Positions 6,786 through 13,370 of a stretch of DNA of 21,758 bases are shown here, one piece after another. The notes under the pieces were generated by a model. That model worked only from the letters and a program-made list of their open reading frames with translations. It was not told the origin of the DNA and searched no databases. The first letter of the stretch is position 1. Each line of letters begins with the position of its first letter. The stretch lies in contig UQZL01000033.1 of the NCBI GenBank assembly GCA_900545605.1, positions 1 to 21,758 of the forward strand. The letters run 5' to 3'. A program made the translations under genes and the position numbers. The DNA is from an uncultured Collinsella sp. (GTDB lineage Bacteria > Actinomycetota > Coriobacteriia > Coriobacteriales > Coriobacteriaceae).

Positions 6786-7103
6786 CTATGCCACAGGCTT
6801 AACGTCGTCCATCACAACGTTATCCATAGCAGCTCGATTAATCTGATGAACGTAAATAGAAAGACGGATGGCCGTGCGCGACTCCCCGTTGATGAGGATG
6901 TCGGAGAACACCGGCGCGCAGGAAATATCAAACCCGGTCGGAATCAAAAATCCGCGTGCAATGGCCACAGCCTTAATGGCCTGGTTGACGGCGCCCGCGC
7001 CGACACACTGAATATTGACGGGAACACCATCTTTGACCATGCCGGCAATGGCGCCGGCAACGGACGCGGGCGATGATTTGCTTGATACCTTCAGGCAATC
7101 CAT
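6786..7103 (-). CDS. spoVS: SpoVS family protein (small Alba-like nucleic-acid-binding fold)
   Basis: The 105-residue product starts MDCLKVSSKSSPASVAGAIAG, closely following the SpoVS N-terminus, and continues with IQCVGAGAVNQAIKAVAIARGFL (about 30-55), the conserved core of this family. SpoVS in Bacillus (86 aa) affects sporulation and septation; the family is related to Alba-type nucleic-acid binders. Here it has about 20 extra C-terminal residues. The start is chosen by AGGAG eight bases before the ATG at 7103; the longer frame to 7142 lacks one. It is 74 bp after the GHKL ATPase gene, with two small inverted repeats in that gap, and 63 bp before miaB. Coriobacteria are not known to sporulate, so the role here is probably regulatory. 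Confidence 0.92.
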   Translation of the reverse strand: MDCLKVSSKSSPASVAGAIAGMVKDGVPVNIQCVGAGAVNQAIKAVAIARGFLIPTGFDISCAPVFSDILINGESRTAIRLSIYVHQINRAAMDNVVMDDVKPVA

Positions 7104-7119
7104 GAAGAAACTCCTGCGT

Positions 7120-7171
7120 TTAAAAGTACGTTTTAACTGCAATAACTGTATCGTACCGAACGGACTCGGTA
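7120..7171. repeat. Two small inverted repeats before spoVS
   Basis: The gap between the GHKL ATPase gene and spoVS holds TACCGA (7154-7159) with TCGGTA (7166-7171), loop 6, and TTAAAA (7120-7125) with TTTTAA (7131-7136), loop GTACG. The second is AT-rich, unlike its surroundings, and lies immediately before the spoVS ribosome binding site. It could be an operator, an mRNA processing site or a weak structure; no good promoter was found in this gap. Confidence 0.45.
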
Positions 7172-7177
7172 AAGATG

Positions 7178-8263
7178 CTATTCCTCTTTGGCAAGATCGA
7201 ACGTCACGGTAATACGATCACGCGAAACACGAATCTTGGGGTCGCCGCAAAGGTTGAGATAGTACCGCGATGCAAGATCGTTAAAGTCGCGCTCGACGGC
7301 TCGCGAGAACTGCGCCATGTCGTCCTTGGCGATACGCAGCCCGCGACGATCTTTGGCGAGATCAACCGGAGCAGACGCATGTGAGGACGAATCGCGCTCG
7401 CGTAGCAGACGTGCGGTCACACCGCGAACGGGCTTAATCTGGCCCGCCAAGATACGATGCGCCGTACGCTCGGACATCTCAAGGCCCAAACCCGAACAGA
7501 TACGGATAAAGTCTTCCGCATCCGAAGCAAGACCCAGACGATCCACCACGGGAAGCTCGGCTTCGTCATCGATAAACAAAAGACGAGAAGCATCGAGACG
7601 GCTGGAGGCCTGCGCATGCAACGTCGCGGCAATCTCGGACGGAGACCCCAAATAGACATCACAGGCGCGCAGCTCCTCGAGGGCAAACTCACAGGCGGCG
7701 CGAATGATGTTGTGAGGGCCACGGGCGCAGACATAGTGACCGTCCTCATCCTTCACGGCCTGAGGCCAGCTGGACTGATCGGCGCGCTCGCCAAGGCGGT
7801 CGGTAGCGACGCTCACCTTAAAGACCGAGCCAAGGTCAACATCAGACGCGACAACGCGCGCCTCGTCGGCGTTCTGCTTAATCGAGAACAATGCCATGCC
7901 TCGACCGTGAACACCCCAACGGTCCATCTTCATGCTCTCAAGCTTGGAAGTAACGCGGGCATCGAAGATGCGCTCCTGCATATCCTGCGGCACACCCGAG
8001 CCGTTATCCAGAAAGACGAGCGTACGGACACCATCTTCCTTGGTCGTAGCGAGATAGACCTTGTCGGCGCCGGCATCACGAGCGTTGCGCAGCATTTCGA
8101 TGACAATATCCTCGACATGCTGAATGTCGTGCTTTGCCTGGCGCCGTTCAGCTTCCGAAACGCGGAGGCGGACATACCCCTCGCCAAGGTTCTCCTCGAC
8201 GCGAAGGTTGCCCTCCCCCGACATCGACGCGATAAATGAGATGAGCTCGTTCGCGTCGTTCAT
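7178..8263 (-). CDS. GHKL-fold ATPase of unknown function, coupled to RNase Y
   Basis: The 361-residue soluble product has an N-terminal ATP-binding module of the GHKL (gyrase/Hsp90/histidine kinase/MutL) type: N box EMLRNARDAGA (Glu56, Asn60, Asp63), G1 DNGSGV (86-91) and G2 GVHGRGMAL (117-125). Glu56 and the absence of a histidine-phosphorylation domain favour a MutL/Hsp90-like hydrolytic ATPase over a histidine kinase. The remaining about 200 residues (RGPHNIIRAACEFALEELRACDVYL near 185-210; KIRVSRDRITVTFDL at the end) match nothing I recognise. No transmembrane segment or coiled coil is apparent. Its ATG lies one base after the rny stop, so it is translationally coupled to RNase Y, and it precedes spoVS, where Bacillus has the phosphodiesterase gene ymdB. 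Confidence 0.85.
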   Translation of the reverse strand: MNDANELISFIASMSGEGNLRVEENLGEGYVRLRVSEAERRQAKHDIQHVEDIVIEMLRNARDAGADKVYLATTKEDGVRTLVFLDNGSGVPQDMQERIFDARVTSKLESMKMDRWGVHGRGMALFSIKQNADEARVVASDVDLGSVFKVSVATDRLGERADQSSWPQAVKDEDGHYVCARGPHNIIRAACEFALEELRACDVYLGSPSEIAATLHAQASSRLDASRLLFIDDEAELPVVDRLGLASDAEDFIRICSGLGLEMSERTAHRILAGQIKPVRGVTARLLRERDSSSHASAPVDLAKDRRGLRIAKDDMAQFSRAVERDFNDLASRYYLNLCGDPKIRVSRDRITVTFDLAKEE

Positions 8264-8264
8264 G

Positions 8265-9815
8265 TTATTTAGCGATATCGACAGCGCGGCTCTCGCGAAT
8301 CACGACGACGCGCACCTGACCGGGATACTCCATCTCTTCCTCGATCTGATGGGCGATGTCATGAGCCAAGACCGTGGACTGAGCATCGGAAATCTTGTCC
8401 GGCTGAACCATGACGTGGACCTCGCGACCAGCCTGCATGGCATAGGTACGCTCGACGCCGTCATGGGAATTGGCGATCTCCTCGAGCTTCTCAAGACGCT
8501 TGATGTAGTTCTCGGCCGATTCGCGACGGGCACCGGGGCGAGAGGCAGAAACGGCATCGGCAGCCTGGACCAGAACATCGAGCACCGTGTTGGGGTCGAC
8601 GTCGGCGTGGTGAGCCTCGATAGCGTGAACGATAACGGGCTTCTCGCCATAGCGACGGGCGAGCTCGGCGCCGATAACGGCATGCGGACCCTCAACGTCA
8701 TGGTCGATAGCCTTGCCAAGGTCGTGCAGCAGGCCGGCACGCTTTGCAGTCACAACGTCCAGGCCAAGCTCGGAAGCCATCACGCCGCACAGGTCGGAAA
8801 CCTCAAGGGAATGCTGGAGCACGTTCTGACCAAACGAGGTGCGGTAGCGAAGAGCACCCAGGGTCTTAACGATCTCGGGATGCAGATCGTGGATACCGGT
8901 ATCGAAGGCAGCCTGTTCGCCAGCCTCGCGCACGCGCTGCTGAACCAAGTCGGCGGCCTTGTGATACATCTCCTCGATGCGGGCGGGGTGAATGCGGCCG
9001 TCAGCAATAAGGTTCTCAAGGGCGACGCGGGCGGTCTCGCGACGGACCGGATCGAAGCTCGAAAGCACGACGGTCTCAGGCGTGTCGTCGATCACAAGGT
9101 TGACGCCGGAAACCTGCTCGAAGGTGCGGATGTTGCGACCCTCGCGGCCGATGATGCGACCCTTCAGGTCGTCAGACGGAATATGCACGGAGGTAACGGT
9201 GACCTCAGCAGTGTGATCGGCGGCGCAGCGCTGAATCGCCAGGGACAAGATCTCCTGAGCGGTCTTGTGGCACTCGGCGCGAACCTGCTGCTCGGACTCA
9301 CGGATGATCGTAGCGGCCTCGTGGGTAACCTCACCACGAACCTTGTCGAGGAGTTCCTTGTGAGCATCCTCGCGGGTCAGGTCGGCGATGCGCTCGAGCT
9401 CCGAGGTCTGCTTGGCGCAAAGCTCCTCAAGCTCACGGGAGCGCTTCTCGACCTGGCCAGCCTGGCTGGACAGCTGATGTTCACGCTTGTCGAGGGCATC
9501 GTTGCGGCGATCGAGGGACTCCTCGCGCTGCATCACACGGTTCTCGAGCGTACGAATCTCGCTCTTACGCTGCTTGTCCTCGGCCTCGGCAGCCTGCTTA
9601 TTCTTGATGATCTCTTCCTTTGCCTCAAGCAGAGCCTCTTTTTTGAGGGTCTCGGCCTGACGCTTTGCATCACCGATTAGGGACTCAGCCTGTGCGTGAG
9701 CCGACTGGATCTTTTCGTCGGCCTCGTGAAGACTACCCTGCTTGGCGGTGCGCATGTAGGTAATGGCGGCGATGGCACCCAAAACGATGCCAACGAGCGC
9801 TGCGATAATAGGCAT
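8265..9815 (-). CDS. rny: Ribonuclease Y (membrane-anchored endoribonuclease)
   Basis: RNase Y starts bulk mRNA decay and works with RNase J. The 516-residue product has the full architecture: an N-terminal membrane anchor (about 2-20, PIIAALVGIVLGAIAAI), a long charged coiled coil (about 25-195), a KH domain with GRIIGREGRNIRTFE (GREG at 223-226), and an HD domain with LLHDLGKAIDH (His364, Asp365). Length equals the Bacillus protein (520). The frame is open six bases further to a GTG, but AAGGAG lies five bases before the ATG at 9815 and would overlap the GTG, so 9815 is the start. A 17-bp-spaced promoter lies about 170 bp upstream, leaving a long leader. Confidence 0.97.
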   Translation of the reverse strand: MPIIAALVGIVLGAIAAITYMRTAKQGSLHEADEKIQSAHAQAESLIGDAKRQAETLKKEALLEAKEEIIKNKQAAEAEDKQRKSEIRTLENRVMQREESLDRRNDALDKREHQLSSQAGQVEKRSRELEELCAKQTSELERIADLTREDAHKELLDKVRGEVTHEAATIIRESEQQVRAECHKTAQEILSLAIQRCAADHTAEVTVTSVHIPSDDLKGRIIGREGRNIRTFEQVSGVNLVIDDTPETVVLSSFDPVRRETARVALENLIADGRIHPARIEEMYHKAADLVQQRVREAGEQAAFDTGIHDLHPEIVKTLGALRYRTSFGQNVLQHSLEVSDLCGVMASELGLDVVTAKRAGLLHDLGKAIDHDVEGPHAVIGAELARRYGEKPVIVHAIEAHHADVDPNTVLDVLVQAADAVSASRPGARRESAENYIKRLEKLEEIANSHDGVERTYAMQAGREVHVMVQPDKISDAQSTVLAHDIAHQIEEEMEYPGQVRVVVIRESRAVDIAK

Positions 9816-9937
9816 GCTCACTCCTTTTTATGGATTCGTTACACAACAAAGCGAACCGTCCTTGCGAACGGCTCACGACATTTGAGTAATATGGGCGCAG
9901 CTTATGCGGGTCGGATACAGATAAACATATAAACAAA

Positions 9938-9952
9938 CTCATCAAAGATGAG
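9938..9952 (-). other. Hairpin in the rny leader / recX 3' region
   Basis: CTCATC-AAA-GATGAG is a perfect 6-bp stem with a 3-nt loop, and on the minus strand it is followed by the T-rich TTTGTTTATATG. It lies about 30 bp downstream of the rny -10 and 120 bp before the rny start. It could be a weak terminator for recA-recX transcripts or an attenuator or processing site in the rny leader. The rest of the 9816-10072 gap shows only short repeats of GCGAACCG/GCGAACGG near 9850. Confidence 0.4.
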
Positions 9953-9981
9953 CACATATCACAAAGCAAATGACAGTGTTT

Positions 9982-10010
9982 ATCGTACGTTGAACCGTAA
10001 CAACTGTCAA
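9982..10010 (-). promoter_or_regulatory. Promoter of the rny-miaB-miaA-hflX operon
   Basis: On the minus strand, a perfect -35 TTGACA (complement of 10005-10010) is followed after exactly 17 bp by -10 TACGAT (complement of 9982-9987). It lies in the gap after recX and predicts a leader of about 160 nt before the rny start. No LexA box is present, so this transcript is probably not SOS controlled. Confidence 0.7.
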
Positions 10011-10072
10011 ATAAATGGACCCGGTACGGCGACTAAAACGCGGTGAACGGCGGGTACGCAAACCACATGTGT

Positions 10073-10765
10073 CTAAACTGCACATTCCTCATGTTCGGCA
10101 TCGAGACGCGCCTTAACGGCATCGGCGGCGATGTGGTACGAAAAGCCCTTACCCATCAAAAACCGGACGAGCTTTTCGAATCCACGTGTCTCGGGAACAC
10201 GACGCTTCGCGAGTAAAGCCGATGCGCGAGCCAAGTCGTCCTCCACGGCAAAATAATCCTCGGGATAGCCGGGGATATCATCGAGCACGACATGGCGGCG
10301 CTTGAGCTCGGTCTCAATCTTGCGCTGTCCCCAGCCACGTCGTTTGCGCTCCTCGATAAAGTACGAACAAAAGCGGTTCTCATCTAAAAAGCGAAACTCA
10401 GTGGCACGCTGGACGGCGAAATCAATTGCGGGTTGGCGAAATCCGTAACGAGCGAGCTTGTCACGGATTTCGCCCGTGGCATGGTCGCGGCGCGACAGCA
10501 TCTCAGTCACCATGGTAAGCGCGCATTTACGCTCAATGAGCTGTACCGCCTCGCGAAACTCATCCCAATCGCAGGGAAGTTCGGGGCGATTTTTAAGAAA
10601 CAGGCGCGCAACACGAACAGGAATCCAGATGGATCGTTCAAAACCACCCTCGAGCTCGCAGTCGATATGTGCACAAGGCTTTTTTGATGCATACCCACTC
10701 GAGAACGAGGAGGTCGCCTTCTTATCGGGGAAGACGACCGTGGCCTCGGTCACCGTATACGACAT
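10073..10765 (-). CDS. recX: Regulatory protein RecX
   Basis: RecX binds and inhibits RecA filaments. The 230-residue protein has the three tandem three-helix RecX repeats: about 80-125 (TEMLSRRDHATGEIRDKLARYGF), 126-170 (RFLDENRFCSYFIEERKRRGWGQRKIETELKRR) and 173-222 (EDDLARASALLAKRR, FLMGKGFSYHIAADAV). The first about 78 residues form an extension not seen in the short E. coli protein (166 aa) and of unknown use. The gene begins 11 bp after the recA stop with no strong ribosome binding site, so it should be expressed from read-through of recA, as in many bacteria. No other promoter is visible. Confidence 0.93.
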   Translation of the reverse strand: MSYTVTEATVVFPDKKATSSFSSGYASKKPCAHIDCELEGGFERSIWIPVRVARLFLKNRPELPCDWDEFREAVQLIERKCALTMVTEMLSRRDHATGEIRDKLARYGFRQPAIDFAVQRATEFRFLDENRFCSYFIEERKRRGWGQRKIETELKRRHVVLDDIPGYPEDYFAVEDDLARASALLAKRRVPETRGFEKLVRFLMGKGFSYHIAADAVKARLDAEHEECAV

Positions 10766-10776
10766 GAGGGCAACCG

Positions 10777-11922
10777 CTACTCGTCGTCATCGAGCATCGC
10801 GGAGCCATCGATGGCGTAAAGCTCATCGAACTCCTCAGTTTCGGGCTGATCGGTCAGCTCGACCTCGGACGGAGCATCGTCATCGAATTCAAGGCCGCAG
10901 GCGAGGCGAACCTTATGCTCGATCTCGTCAGCACAATCGGGGTGCTCGCGCAGGAAGGCCTTAGCGGCCTCGCGACCATTACCGAGCTTGTCCTCACCGT
11001 AAGCAAACCAAGAACCCATCTTTTTGCAGATACCGCACTCGACGGCCATGTCCAGAATCGAGCCCTCCTTAGAGATGCCCGTGCCGTACATGATGTCAAA
11101 CTCGGCCGAGCGGAACGGAGCGGCCACCTTGTTCTTGACGACCTTGGCACGCACGCGATTGCCGATAACCTCGTCCTTGAGCTTGATGCTGTCGATGCGG
11201 CGAATATCGATGCGCACCGAAGAGAAGAACTTGAGGGCGCGGCCGCCCGTCGTAGTCTCGGGGTTGCCGAACATGACGCCGATCTTCTCGCGCAGCTGGT
11301 TAATGAAGATGCAGGTCGTTTTAGATTTGGCGAGCGAGCCGGCGAGCTTACGGAGCGCCTGGCTCATCAGACGGGCTTGAAGGCCGACCGTAGTATCACC
11401 GATCTCGCCCTCGATCTCGGCACGCGGAGTCAAAGCGGCGACAGAGTCGACAACGATGGCGTCGATGGCGCCAGAGCGCACGAGCATGTCGACGATCTCG
11501 AGCGCCTGCTCGCCCGTATCGGGCTGGGAAATGAGGACCTCATCGATGTCCACGCCGATACGCGCGGCATACGTGGGATCGAGCGCGTGCTCGGCATCAA
11601 TAAACGCCACAACGCCGCCCATAGCCTGGGCCTCTGCCAAAATCTCGAGCGAAAGCGTTGTCTTACCGGAGGACTCGGGGCCGTAAATCTCAACAATACG
11701 GCCGCGCGGCACGCCGCCGATGCCCAGAGCGGCATCGAGGGCCAGAGCGCCCGTGGGAATGGCCTCGACCTCGAGCTCGGGACCACCGTCGCCGTACCTC
11801 ATGATGGAACCCTGGCCGAATTTCTTCTCGATCTCGGCCTTGGTGGTGGCGATCATCTCATCGCGCTCTTTACCCGTCGTGCGAGCATGAACGGTACGTA
11901 CGGGACCTGAATTCTTGGCCAT
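10777..11922 (-). CDS. recA: Recombinase RecA
   Basis: RecA polymerises on single-stranded DNA, drives strand exchange and triggers LexA self-cleavage. The 381-residue product has Walker A GPESSGKT (81-88), the SDTTVG-like loop (IGDTTVGLQARLMSQALRKL), the L2 region (INQLREKIGVMFGNPETTTGGRALKF) and an acidic C-terminal tail. It is uninterrupted (no intein). The frame stays open to a TTG at 11943, but ATG 11922 is the start because AGGAGG lies seven bases ahead and MAKNSG fits. Its promoter carries a perfect LexA box, making it a member of the SOS regulon defined by lexA in the same window. recX follows 11 bp later. Confidence 0.98.
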   Translation of the reverse strand: MAKNSGPVRTVHARTTGKERDEMIATTKAEIEKKFGQGSIMRYGDGGPELEVEAIPTGALALDAALGIGGVPRGRIVEIYGPESSGKTTLSLEILAEAQAMGGVVAFIDAEHALDPTYAARIGVDIDEVLISQPDTGEQALEIVDMLVRSGAIDAIVVDSVAALTPRAEIEGEIGDTTVGLQARLMSQALRKLAGSLAKSKTTCIFINQLREKIGVMFGNPETTTGGRALKFFSSVRIDIRRIDSIKLKDEVIGNRVRAKVVKNKVAAPFRSAEFDIMYGTGISKEGSILDMAVECGICKKMGSWFAYGEDKLGNGREAAKAFLREHPDCADEIEHKVRLACGLEFDDDAPSEVELTDQPETEEFDELYAIDGSAMLDDDE

Positions 11923-11952
11923 GAATAGCCCTCCTCTTAACAACCTGCATCG

Positions 11953-11981
11953 ATAATAAACGAACGGCTGTTCGTGGTCAA
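11953..11981 (-). promoter_or_regulatory. SOS promoter of recA
   Basis: On the minus strand, -35 TTGACC (complement of 11976-11981) and -10 TATTAT (complement of 11953-11958) are separated by exactly 17 bp. The start of transcription would fall near 11946, leaving a leader of about 24 nt that contains the AGGAGG site. The LexA box at 11961-11974 lies entirely inside the spacer. Confidence 0.85.
11961..11974. promoter_or_regulatory. LexA box in the recA promoter
   Basis: CGAACGGCTGTTCG is a perfect CGAAC-N4-GTTCG operator and sits between the recA -35 and -10 elements, so LexA binding would block polymerase directly. It is the best match to the consensus in the window. Confidence 0.92.
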
Positions 11982-12023
11982 CCGTTCAGATAAATCATAT
12001 GCAGCCGACCTTTCCAAAACCCA

Positions 12024-12057
12024 ACCAAACGCTGACCAAACACTGACCAAAAACTTG
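12024..12057. repeat. Three 11-bp tandem repeats upstream of the recA promoter
   Basis: ACCAAACGCTG (12024-12034), ACCAAACACTG (12035-12045) and ACCAAAAACTTG (12046-12057) repeat with a period of 11 bp, followed by a further ACC. The period is close to one helical turn, so the A-rich halves fall on one face of the DNA. They lie about 43-80 bp upstream of the recA -35. They may bend DNA or bind a regulator; alternatively they are slippage repeats. The rest of the 11982-12148 stretch shows no gene. Confidence 0.55.
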
Positions 12058-12148
12058 ACCGCAGGCGAACCAAGCAAGGCAAGACAAACATGAATACGCC
12101 AACTACCTGCACAAAGAGCAAATTCGCCAGAGGTCCCTATCTCCACAA

Positions 12149-12172
12149 TTAAGGGGCCCAGAGGCCCCTTAA
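12149..12172 (-). terminator. Hairpin ending the rnj-cinA transcript
   Basis: TTAAGGGGCC (12149-12158) and GGCCCCTTAA (12163-12172) form a perfect 10-bp stem with the 4-nt loop CAGA, starting eight bases after the cinA stop. On the minus strand only the short TTAATTGT follows, so the T tract is weak, but position and stem strength suit a transcription terminator or an mRNA-stabilising 3' end. Confidence 0.75.
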
Positions 12173-12179
12173 AACACGT

Positions 12180-12710
12180 CTATTCCATAGAATCGAGCAA
12201 GCAGACAATGCGATCCAGAGCCTCCGCGACCGCATGGGCACGAACACACGAACGATCGCCCTCGTAGCGACAACGAATGGAGTCAACGACCGGCGCTCCC
12301 CCATCGGCCGAGCGATACGCCCAGCCAATATAAAAGGTTCCAGCCGGATCGTCCTCGGTGCCTCCACCGGGGCCGGCATAGCCCGTCGCGCTCACGGCAA
12401 TATCGCTCTGGTACAGCTCCAGCGAACCGACAGCCATCTCGCGCGCCGTCTGGTACGACACCGCGGTATAGCGGTCGAGCGTCTCTTGATCAACGCCGAG
12501 CACGCGATGCTTAATCTCGTCGCAGTACGTCACCGCACCGCCGCGCAGCACCGCCGAAGCGCCGGGGATATCGGCGATCGTCGAGGCGATCATGCCCGCT
12601 GTCAGAGATTCGGCCGTCGAAACCGTCACACTACGAACGCTCGCACGCTCGACAATATCGCGTGCGAGCTCTTCATTGTGCGCAGCAATCTGCTCAAATG
12701 TTTCCGTCAT
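12180..12710 (-). CDS. cinA: CinA C-terminal-type nicotinamide-nucleotide amidase (PncC)
   Basis: Deamidates nicotinamide mononucleotide to nicotinate mononucleotide in NAD salvage. The 176-residue product is the amidase domain alone: TAESLTAGMIASTIADIPGAS (about 33-53; the usual form is AESCTGG), GGAVTYCDEIKHRVLGV (57-73), ATGYAGPGGGT with PAGTFYIGW (about 107-132) and a C-terminal RYEGDRSCVRAHAVAEAL. The N-terminal MoaB-like domain of full-length CinA (about 400 aa) is absent, as in E. coli PncC. It starts 12 bp after the pgsA stop and is the last gene before the terminator. The usual pgsA-cinA-recA neighbourhood supports the gene name; pncC would be equally apt. Confidence 0.93.
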   Translation of the reverse strand: MTETFEQIAAHNEELARDIVERASVRSVTVSTAESLTAGMIASTIADIPGASAVLRGGAVTYCDEIKHRVLGVDQETLDRYTAVSYQTAREMAVGSLELYQSDIAVSATGYAGPGGGTEDDPAGTFYIGWAYRSADGGAPVVDSIRCRYEGDRSCVRAHAVAEALDRIVCLLDSME

Positions 12711-12722
12711 GCCTACCAGGAC

Positions 12723-13361
12723 CTAGACCGAAAAGACGATCTTGCGACAGTTCCAGAAGTACTGAGCGCCCGAGATAACGGTCAAGACAACGGCCACGGC
12801 GTACAGGAAACGCGACACAGAGTAGATACCAAGCGTCAGAGCCACCGGGGCCAGGTTAAGGCCAGACATCGCAAAGACGCACAGATAGCCGCAGATGGAA
12901 ACCATCGTCGTCGCCGTCTTGTACTTGCCAAGCTTATCGGCGGCAACGACCACACCGGCCGCACTCGCGACCATGCGCAGGGCGCTCACCAGCAGCTCGC
13001 GGAACAAGATAATGAACACCGACCACACGGTTACGGTACCAAAATCCAAGAACAGAAGCAGAGCCGAGAACACGAGCAACTTATCGGCGATGGGATCCAG
13101 GAACTTACCGAAGTCGGTGATCTCGTTGCGCGAACGAGCCAGGTAGCCATCAACCTTATCGGTGCACGACAGGATGACGTACAGAACAAAGGCGGCAGCG
13201 GCGAGCGGGCCGTCGAAGGTGCTCAAATCCGTACCGGCAACGCTTGTGTGAGACAGCGCCGACACGATCATGAACACCGGAATGAAGACGATGCGCACGC
13301 ACGTCACGATGTTGGCGGGCGTCCAAACACTCGTCAGTTCCTTATTGCTCTCGTTAGCCAC
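12723..13361 (-). CDS. pgsA: CDP-diacylglycerol-glycerol-3-phosphate 3-phosphatidyltransferase
   Basis: Makes phosphatidylglycerophosphate, the first committed step to phosphatidylglycerol, in the cytoplasmic membrane. The 212-residue protein has several hydrophobic segments (about 24-36, 55-66, 96-115, 120-140, 150-175, 180-200) and the complete CDP-alcohol phosphotransferase signature (Asp68, Asp71, Gly72, Ala75, Arg76, Gly85, Asp89, Asp93) in TDKVDGYLARS and FGKFLDPIADK. The start is GTG at 13361, supported by TAGGAG six bases ahead, which overlaps the rimO stop; the two genes are nine bases apart. PgsA cannot be told from related CDP-alcohol transferases by the signature alone, but the rimO-pgsA-cinA order makes it the best call. 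Confidence 0.93.
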   Translation of the reverse strand: MANESNKELTSVWTPANIVTCVRIVFIPVFMIVSALSHTSVAGTDLSTFDGPLAAAAFVLYVILSCTDKVDGYLARSRNEITDFGKFLDPIADKLLVFSALLLFLDFGTVTVWSVFIILFRELLVSALRMVASAAGVVVAADKLGKYKTATTMVSICGYLCVFAMSGLNLAPVALTLGIYSVSRFLYAVAVVLTVISGAQYFWNCRKIVFSV

Positions 13362-13370
13362 GACGCTCTC

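Noticed and set aside
6786..7103. SpoVS as evidence of sporulation
   Set aside because: SpoVS occurs in non-sporulating lineages, and no other sporulation gene is in the window; FtsK and the rodZ-like gene are general cell-cycle genes.
8124..9680. Open frame of 518 codons on the plus strand
   Set aside because: Antisense to rny; its low-complexity Leu/Gly/Ala/Val content mirrors the coiled-coil coding sequence of RNase Y.
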